The position numbers and the translations under genes were made by a program. The notes beneath the pieces are model-generated. The model saw only the letters and a program-made list of their open reading frames with translations, made no database searches and was not told the origin of the DNA. Of a stretch of DNA of 27,217 nucleotides, positions 22,433 to 27,217 are shown one piece after another (positions within the stretch are counted from its first letter, which is position 1; every line of letters begins with the position of its first letter). The stretch spans positions 1 through 27,217 of the forward strand of contig JBLINY010000060.1 in the NCBI GenBank assembly GCA_047638695.1, in the 5' to 3' direction. Source of the stretch: JAHECQ01 sp047638695 (GTDB taxonomy: Bacteria; Actinomycetota; Acidimicrobiia; Acidimicrobiales; SZUA-35).

Positions 22433-23646
22433 GCGTCACCGACGGAAGGGCGGCCCGGAACCCCGCCCGCGACCAGGTGGCCATCGTGGGCATCGGCCGG
22501 TCCCCCTACTCCCGCGACCGCGACCTGTGCACTCCGGGTTCCCTGGTGCTGGAGGCTTGCGTCGACGCCATCCGTGATGCTGGAATCGACCGAGCCGACA
22601 TCGATGGTCTGTGCGGTTCGTCTGTCTCGGCACAGTGGGTGCAGGCGGCGCTGGGCATCCCAGCCGTCTCGTACTTTGCCAATCCTCCGATCGTGATCGG
22701 CAACCAACTAGTGGCGGCCGTCGGTGCCGTGCACAGCGGTGTATGCGACACCGTCCTCATGTATCACCACGGTTACCGGCTTCCCTGGGCGTCGCGTCGG
22801 GCTGCCCAGGACCCCATGCGTAGGCGGTCCACGGTCGGAGCGGCCGATCCACGCAGCTGGTGGGGGACGGGTCACAATGATCCCGGCTCTAACTCCCTCT
22901 TCGGTTCAAGTGCGTACGCAGCGTGGGCCGGTCGGTACCTTCACGACTACGGCTATGGGCGTGAGGCCCTCGGGCGAATCGCCATCAACTCGCGGACCAA
23001 CGCAGCTAACAATCCAGGCGCTGTCTACCGCGAGCCCCTCACCATGGACGCCTACCTTGAGGGGCGCATGATCCGCGACCCGCTCACGGTCTACGACATG
23101 GACATCCCGGTCGACGGGGCCGATGCTTTCATCGTGACCACAGCTGAACGGGCCCGCGACCTACCCCACCCGTCGGTGCTCGTCCACGCCGCCACGTTGG
23201 GCCACACGGACTACGGGTCAGAGGAGCAGCTGAGGGACATAGATCACTCCGGCCAGGTGGTCGTAGCGGATCGGCTGTGGGCCCGATCCGAGATCGAACT
23301 GGCAGACGTGGATGTCTTCTTCCCGTACGAGGGGTTCTCCAATATCGCTCTCGCCTGGTTCGAGAGTGTCGGCTACTGCGCCCGGGGCGAGGGCGGAGCC
23401 TTCGTGGCTGACCATTGGGTAGAGGCCGAGCAGCGCATCCTGATCGAGGGCCGGGTCCCGGTGAACACCCATGGCGGAAGCCTCTCGGAGGGAGGCACCC
23501 AGGGTGCGGGTCATTTGCGTGAAGCCTGTCTGCAACTCCGGGGTGCGGCCGGGGCTCGGCAGGTCGGCGATGCCAGGGTCGCTCTGGTAACGCCTGGTGG
23601 GTTCTACTTCAATTCTCAGGGCTTCATCCTGCGAGTTGACGGATGA
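22429..23646 (+). CDS. Thiolase-like (SCP2-thiolase/Ltp-type) acyl-CoA lyase
   Basis: This 405-residue thiolase-fold protein starts QVAIVGIGRSPYSRD and has VNTHGGSLSEGGTQGAGHLREA (N346, H348, GG), the thiolase motif that holds the active-site His. The cysteine nucleophile expected near residue 90 is absent (IVIGNQLVAA). That absence is typical of lipid-transfer or Ltp2-like proteins, which catalyse retro-aldol cleavage rather than thiolysis. The adjacent, overlapping DUF35 gene supports a DUF35-aldolase pair as with Ltp2. I chose ATG 22429 because of the ATGA overlap. The longer frame to 22378 lies inside DUF35. The substrate is unknown. Confidence 0.85.
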   Translation: MSVTDGRAARNPARDQVAIVGIGRSPYSRDRDLCTPGSLVLEACVDAIRDAGIDRADIDGLCGSSVSAQWVQAALGIPAVSYFANPPIVIGNQLVAAVGAVHSGVCDTVLMYHHGYRLPWASRRAAQDPMRRRSTVGAADPRSWWGTGHNDPGSNSLFGSSAYAAWAGRYLHDYGYGREALGRIAINSRTNAANNPGAVYREPLTMDAYLEGRMIRDPLTVYDMDIPVDGADAFIVTTAERARDLPHPSVLVHAATLGHTDYGSEEQLRDIDHSGQVVVADRLWARSEIELADVDVFFPYEGFSNIALAWFESVGYCARGEGGAFVADHWVEAEQRILIEGRVPVNTHGGSLSEGGTQGAGHLREACLQLRGAAGARQVGDARVALVTPGGFYFNSQGFILRVDG

Positions 23647-23653
23647 GGTTCGT

Positions 23654-24838
23654 ATGACCGAGCCAACCCAGTCAACCCAGTCAACCCAGTCAACCCAGTC
23701 TGGCGGCCCCCTGAGCGGGGTGAGGATCATCGAGATGGCCAGTCTGGCGCCCGGTCCCCACGCCGCCATGATGCTGGCCGACATGGGGGCCGACGTGTTA
23801 CGGGTCGATCGGCCGGTGCCTATGGAATCCAACACGTTGCTCGAGGTCAACCTGCTCGAACGCAATCGCAGTTCGGTGTCTGTTGACGTCAAGTCAGACC
23901 GGGGCCGCGAGGCCTTGCTGCGAGTCATTGGTGATGCCGACGGCCTGATCGAAAGTTACCGACCCGGCGTTATGGAGAGACTTGAACTGGGCCCTGAAGC
24001 CTGTCTCACGCTCAACCCTCGGCTGGTGTATGGACGGGTTACTGGCTGGGGCCGTGCGGGGCCGCTGGCCCACGCTGCCGGCCACGATCTGAACTATCTG
24101 GCTCTCACCGGTGCGCTGCATTCGATGGGTGACGCGGGTGCGCCACCCCCGGTGCCGCTCAACCTGCTTGGAGATTTCGCTGGTGGAGGCATGTTGCTTG
24201 GTTTCGGGATGGTGTGTGCCCTGTTCGAGGCCCGGGCCTCTGGGCGGGGCCAGGTCGTCGATGCGGCCATGGTTGACGGAGTTTCTTCGCTCATGACCTA
24301 CATCCACGGATTCCGGGCCGGGGGCCACTGGTCTGATCAGCGTGGCGCCAACATTCTGGACGGATCGGCGCCCTACTACCGAACGTACGAAACGAAGGAT
24401 CACCGCTACGTAGCGGTGGCGGCGGTCGAGGGGAAGTTCTATCGGGAGCTGATCGAGCGGATCGGCCTCGACCTCGCTGAGCTGCCCGCCCAAGACGATC
24501 GAAGCCGTTGGCCGGAGCTCAGCGAGCGCCTGGCCGAGGTGTTTCGCTCCCGAACTCGGAGCGAGTGGTGTGAGCTGCTCGAGGGGACTGATGCCTGCTT
24601 TGCCCCGGTTCTGGATATGGGCGAGGCCATCGATCACCCCCAGAACGAAGCCTGGGGAACCTTCGTTGAGGTTGACGGAATACCGCAGCCAGCGCCGGCT
24701 CCTCGGTTTAGTCGGACCGTCCCGCGGGTGCCGAAACCGGCCCGGTCGGCGATCGACGACCCGGATGAGGAGCTCCTGCGGTGGGGTTTCGATGCCGACG
24801 ACATCAAGGTGCTCCGTAGCACGGGCAGGGTGGCTTGA
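23654..24838 (+). CDS. Alpha-methylacyl-CoA racemase-like CaiB-family enzyme
   Basis: The 394-residue protein belongs to the AMACR/MCR group of class III CoA-transferase-fold proteins. It has GHDLNYLALTG with H144 and NLLGDFAGGGM with D174. These are spaced 30 residues apart, as are the catalytic His126/Asp156 of the mycobacterial racemase. The family inverts the alpha-methyl centre of branched acyl-CoAs, such as steroid or bile-acid side chains and phytanate products. Here it follows the DUF35/thiolase-like pair by 7 nt, with GAGG before the ATG. The N-terminus carries a TQS repeat from a 9-bp DNA repeat, ahead of the conserved GPLSGVRIIEMA. Confidence 0.88.
   Translation: MTEPTQSTQSTQSTQSGGPLSGVRIIEMASLAPGPHAAMMLADMGADVLRVDRPVPMESNTLLEVNLLERNRSSVSVDVKSDRGREALLRVIGDADGLIESYRPGVMERLELGPEACLTLNPRLVYGRVTGWGRAGPLAHAAGHDLNYLALTGALHSMGDAGAPPPVPLNLLGDFAGGGMLLGFGMVCALFEARASGRGQVVDAAMVDGVSSLMTYIHGFRAGGHWSDQRGANILDGSAPYYRTYETKDHRYVAVAAVEGKFYRELIERIGLDLAELPAQDDRSRWPELSERLAEVFRSRTRSEWCELLEGTDACFAPVLDMGEAIDHPQNEAWGTFVEVDGIPQPAPAPRFSRTVPRVPKPARSAIDDPDEELLRWGFDADDIKVLRSTGRVA
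23666..23700. repeat. 9-bp tandem repeat encoding TQS repeats
   Basis: The unit CAGTCAACC is repeated near-perfectly about four times inside the racemase gene, encoding TQSTQSTQSTQS at residues 5-16. The unit is a multiple of three, so copy-number changes keep the frame. It lies before the first conserved strand, so length changes are probably tolerated. Confidence 0.85.
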
Positions 24839-24885
24839 GGGGCAGGGTGGCTTGAGGGACAGGGTGGCTTGAGGGACAGGGTTGG
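24823..24885. repeat. 17-bp tandem repeat at the racemase stop, 3.7 copies
   Basis: GGGCAGGGTGGCTTGAG is repeated at 24823, 24840 and 24857 (the last as GGACAGGG...), with a partial copy from 24874. The racemase stop TGA (24836-24838) lies in the first unit. The other copies fill the gap to the convergent lipoprotein gene. Confidence 0.9.
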
Positions 24886-24893
24886 ACGAAGGG

Positions 24894-25565
24894 CTAGCCG
24901 AAGTCGGCAGGATCGAGGTTCGCTCCTGTGACGTAGTTGTAAGCATCGACGACCAGCAGCATCGTCACGTCGACCTCATCGAGGGTCTCGGGTGTGTAGA
25001 TCATGCTCATGCCGTCCCAGAAGTCCTCCCGCCCAACCCAGGGGTGCAGCTCGCCCCACTTCGTCAGGGCCACTTCGAAGGCCCGATCAACCGGTAACCA
25101 GATGTGCAGACTGCCGTTGGGGTGGATGTGGGCGAACTCTCGACCGGAAAGAAGGATCTCGGGCCGCGCCAGTTCGATGTCGTCGGACAGCCACAGGCTC
25201 CGAGCTCCGCCAAACCCCAACTCGGACGGTCGATCCTCGACCCCGGGCAGCGAAAAGACTCGTCGACGCAATTCTGCGTCGACCTCTGGCACGGCGACCG
25301 CGTCGAGTTGGATATGGGGCACGCCGAGCGTTGTCTCCCTTCGAGGGCCATCACGGGTCGGCAAAGCCGTAAAACCACTGTCCACCTGCGAATCGGTGTC
25401 GTCGGCAGGGGTCGGAGCGATGGTCTCTGAGGATGGAGTCACCTGGACCGTGGGCGACGAGGCGAGTGCCTCGTCGGCGGTGGGCGAGTCATCGTCGCTA
25501 CACGCTGCGGCCAATAGGAGGACGGCGACCGGCATGCACCTTGCTCGTGGCGAGAGGATGTTCAT
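24894..25565 (-). CDS. Putative lipoprotein with DUF5519 (luciferase-domain-like) region
   Basis: The 223-residue product begins with a basic N-region, a hydrophobic stretch and C22 (LLLAAACSDDD). This looks like a lipobox with Ala at -3 to -1, slightly off consensus but followed by acidic residues. A Thr/Ser/Pro/Asp-rich linker (about 26-65) follows. The rest, TRDGPRRETTLGVPHIQ, LFSLPGVEDRPSELG-like elements and FAHIHPNGSLHIWLP, resembles the DUF5519 family, whose function is unsettled. The protein is probably anchored outside the membrane. It is downstream of the phosphopantetheinyl transferase by 94 bp on the same strand, but a hairpin lies between. A link with that locus is uncertain. Confidence 0.68.
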   Translation of the reverse strand: MNILSPRARCMPVAVLLLAAACSDDDSPTADEALASSPTVQVTPSSETIAPTPADDTDSQVDSGFTALPTRDGPRRETTLGVPHIQLDAVAVPEVDAELRRRVFSLPGVEDRPSELGFGGARSLWLSDDIELARPEILLSGREFAHIHPNGSLHIWLPVDRAFEVALTKWGELHPWVGREDFWDGMSMIYTPETLDEVDVTMLLVVDAYNYVTGANLDPADFG

Positions 25566-25654
25566 GGTCTAGCGATCTTTCGTTCTGAGCCGTCGGTGAG
25601 GATCTTGTGCATCGGTCGAAGTGCGTGGTTCACCTGTGGCCGGTGGGTTGACGA

Positions 25655-25677
25655 TTCAGCTACGAACTGTAGCTGAA
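25655..25677 (-). terminator. Hairpin spanning the phosphopantetheinyl transferase stop codon
   Basis: TTCAGCTAC (25655-25663) and GTAGCTGAA (25669-25677) form a perfect 9-bp stem with a 5-nt loop. It includes the TAG stop (25660-25662) of the transferase gene. No T-run follows on the minus strand, so termination, attenuation or mRNA protection are all possible. Confidence 0.45.
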
Positions 25678-26448
25678 CGACGCCCTGTAGTCGTGGTTCG
25701 CGGGGCTGGGCAAACCGAGCAACAAGTGGTCGACCGCTGGTGCCACCTCGGATCCGAGCCGACACGCCGTCGCCAACACATGGTTGCTGGTCGGCTCTCC
25801 GACGCTGAACGACCAGGCCGACGGGTTTGGGTCGACGTCAGGGTCACACGTGAAGCCGATCGATCCCGGTGCCGAGAGGTCGAAGCTGAACGCCCGCAGC
25901 GGGGTCGCGAGGCCGGTACCCATCGCTTTGATGAATGACTCTTTGAGCGCCCATGTCTGTGCGAATCGCAGCGCTTGGGCGGCCGAGGGGAGCGCCAGGA
26001 GCGCAGCCCGTTCTGCGGCGGAGAAGCTTGTTCTCGACATGGCATCGAGGTCGGCAACTCGGCCGACGCCCTCGACATCGACGCCGGCATCGAAAGCCCC
26101 GTTGACGACGATCGCCATCATCCCCGGTGTGTGCGTCAGGTTGAAACGAAGCCCCTTGGGCGCGTCGGGGTTGCTGATCTCGGGGCGTCCGTACTGGCCG
26201 GGTTCGAAGCTCCAATTCTGTGGAGCAATCGGCGCGTAACGGGACAAGGTTTGGCGTAAAGCAATGTGGGCCCGGGTAAACAGTAATTGGTCGTCAGGGC
26301 GTCGAAACCGCCGAGCCCGGGCCAACTCGTCAGCCGAGAGCAGCGCAATTGCTTCGTTGGTCGGCGAGAGGGTTTCTCGGGTGAAGGTCGCGGACCAGAC
26401 ATGGAGCGAGTTGTGAGTAACAAGAAACCGGTTCGCTTCAGGCGTCAT
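25660..26448 (-). CDS. 4'-phosphopantetheinyl transferase (Sfp-type)
   Basis: The 262-residue protein has the Sfp-type signature: NLTHTPGMMAIVV (103-115), GVDVE with magnesium ligands D124 and E126, and WALKESFIKAMGTGL (166-180) with K169, E170 and K174. It moves phosphopantetheine from CoA to a serine on a carrier protein of a polyketide, fatty-acid or peptide synthase. The length suits the Sfp/EntD class. The gene begins 11 nt inside the 3' end of the polyketide synthase gene, so it is translationally coupled and most likely activates the carrier domain of that synthase. Confidence 0.9.
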   Translation of the reverse strand: MTPEANRFLVTHNSLHVWSATFTRETLSPTNEAIALLSADELARARRFRRPDDQLLFTRAHIALRQTLSRYAPIAPQNWSFEPGQYGRPEISNPDAPKGLRFNLTHTPGMMAIVVNGAFDAGVDVEGVGRVADLDAMSRTSFSAAERAALLALPSAAQALRFAQTWALKESFIKAMGTGLATPLRAFSFDLSAPGSIGFTCDPDVDPNPSAWSFSVGEPTSNHVLATACRLGSEVAPAVDHLLLGLPSPANHDYRASFSYSS

Positions 26449-27217
26449 CCGGCTTCAGACGTTCATTTGATTGAGGAAGCGTGTGCGTCTCGACGCCCTC
26501 CAGAAGCGCCACGACGTCACCGGCAGCGTCGGTAATGACGACATTGGATCTCACCTTCGATCTTGTGACGCTGAGTCCAACAAGCGTGGCACGGAGCGCC
26601 TCGGAGCGAGGCTGACCGAGGAAGCGGACGAGGGAGATCGAAGTCGGTAGCGAGGGCCCGCCGAGGACGTGCTGGCTCCACAACAGGGCGAGCTGCAACG
26701 CTCCGTCGATAACGGCGGGATCCGTCACCCAGGCCTCACTTGGCCAGCCTCGGTCGGCCACGCCACTGACCGAAGCGCTAAGGCCGACTCCGACATGCAA
26801 GCGGACGTCTTCGAGCACCTGGAACGCCGGCCCGTGAAACAGCACTCCGCCCCCGTTGTAGATCGCCAACAGTTCGGTCGCCGGACCGGTGAGGGCTGGT
26901 GGGGTCAGCGGCTCACCGTCGAACAAGACGGCATCGCAGTTGTATCGCCGACGACCGGTGGGATCGACGAGTTCCAGGCGAAGGGGTTGGCGATGCTCAG
27001 AAGTGGACATGATCCGAAGGTCGACACCGATGCCCTCATTGAAGCCATCGGCGACGACGCCGTTGAGTACCTTGAGATCCCGAAGTTCGATGGGTTGGCC
27101 GTCGCCGATTGCTGCCTGCGCTTCGCGAGCGAACCACTCGACGGCATAGGCGACGGGGATGACAGGAGCGTCGGCGACTGTGTGATCGGCGAGGTGCGGA
27201 TGGGTGTCTCGACTCAC
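26438..27217 (-). CDS. Polyketide synthase, C-terminal dehydratase domain (partial)
   Basis: The frame is open to the right edge, so only the last 259 or so residues are seen. They form a double-hotdog polyketide-synthase dehydratase. HPHLADHTVADAPVIPVA carries the candidate catalytic His12 (HxxxGxxxxP, with Asp16 in place of Gly, and P21; numbering from the edge). The C-terminal hotdog has LFHGPAFQVLEDV and DPAVIDGALQ with D171 and Q175. The protein ends 80 residues later with no carrier or thioesterase domain. Upstream domains, probably KS-AT-KR, lie outside the window. The terminal position of DH followed by a phosphopantetheinyl transferase resembles iterative enediyne- or PUFA-type synthases. 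Confidence 0.82.
   Translation of the reverse strand: MSRDTHPHLADHTVADAPVIPVAYAVEWFAREAQAAIGDGQPIELRDLKVLNGVVADGFNEGIGVDLRIMSTSEHRQPLRLELVDPTGRRRYNCDAVLFDGEPLTPPALTGPATELLAIYNGGGVLFHGPAFQVLEDVRLHVGVGLSASVSGVADRGWPSEAWVTDPAVIDGALQLALLWSQHVLGGPSLPTSISLVRFLGQPRSEALRATLVGLSVTRSKVRSNVVITDAAGDVVALLEGVETHTLPQSNERLKPDDA

Noticed and set aside
23894..24946. 350-codon minus-strand open frame
   Set aside because: It is antisense to the racemase, whose His/Asp motifs are clear. The composition is that of a shadow frame.

Overview
The window looks like an accessory, catabolism-rich stretch of a high-GC Actinomycetota chromosome. Acidimicrobiia (Ilumatobacter-like lineages) is my best guess, because of the mix of an F420-type luciferase-like oxidoreductase, class III CoA-transferases, a DUF35/thiolase-like pair, many SDRs and a BKACE enzyme. 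The taxonomy is inference from gene content only. No rRNA, tRNA, CRISPR array or phage module is visible.

Layout. 1-783: the 3' part of an IS982-type transposase broken by an in-frame TAG, abutting the 5' stub of a GNAT acetyltransferase gene on the other strand. 826-1713 (-): a TauD-type dioxygenase. 1755-3786 (+): a tightly overlapping operon of a triple-RidA-domain protein and two MaoC-type hotdog proteins. 3811-5424 (-): an SDR and a PhnD-like binding protein with no signal peptide. 5478-9556 (+): SDR, amidohydrolase, BKACE (beta-keto acid cleavage) enzyme and acetyl-CoA hydrolase/CoA-transferase. 9557-10127: a gap of about 570 bp that holds a decayed DoxX-like gene. 10128-12171 (+): a PLP decarboxylase coupled to a SAM methyltransferase. 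12218-13051 (-) and 13209-14909 (+): an SDR divergent from a D-aminoacylase-type amidohydrolase. 14943-17443 (-): two overlapping CaiB/BaiF CoA-transferase genes. 17444-17742: an intergenic region with seven copies of a 19-bp tandem repeat. 17743-18546 (+): a two-domain carboxymuconolactone-decarboxylase-like protein. 18585-20987 (-): F420-type oxidoreductase, MFS exporter and a 53-residue two-helix membrane protein. 21137-24838 (+): alpha/beta-hydrolase-fold protein lacking its catalytic triad, DUF35 protein, thiolase-like protein and alpha-methylacyl-CoA racemase. 24894-27217 (-): a lipoprotein, a 4'-phosphopantetheinyl transferase and the C-terminal dehydratase end of a polyketide synthase that runs off the right edge.

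How the genes may work together. Most products act on acyl-CoA or oxo/hydroxy acid intermediates: CoA transfer (three CaiB-type and one acetyl-CoA hydrolase type), hydration (MaoC pair), dehydrogenation (three SDRs), beta-keto acid cleavage (BKACE), epimerisation (racemase) and C-C cleavage or thiolysis (thiolase-like plus DUF35). Several small catabolic modules for unidentified organic or amino acids seem to sit side by side. The right edge is different, a lipid/polyketide assembly locus whose carrier protein would be activated by the adjacent transferase. No transcription factor is encoded anywhere in the window. Four unrelated short tandem-repeat arrays (19, 14, 9 and 17 bp) lie at gene boundaries between 17.5 and 24.9 kb.
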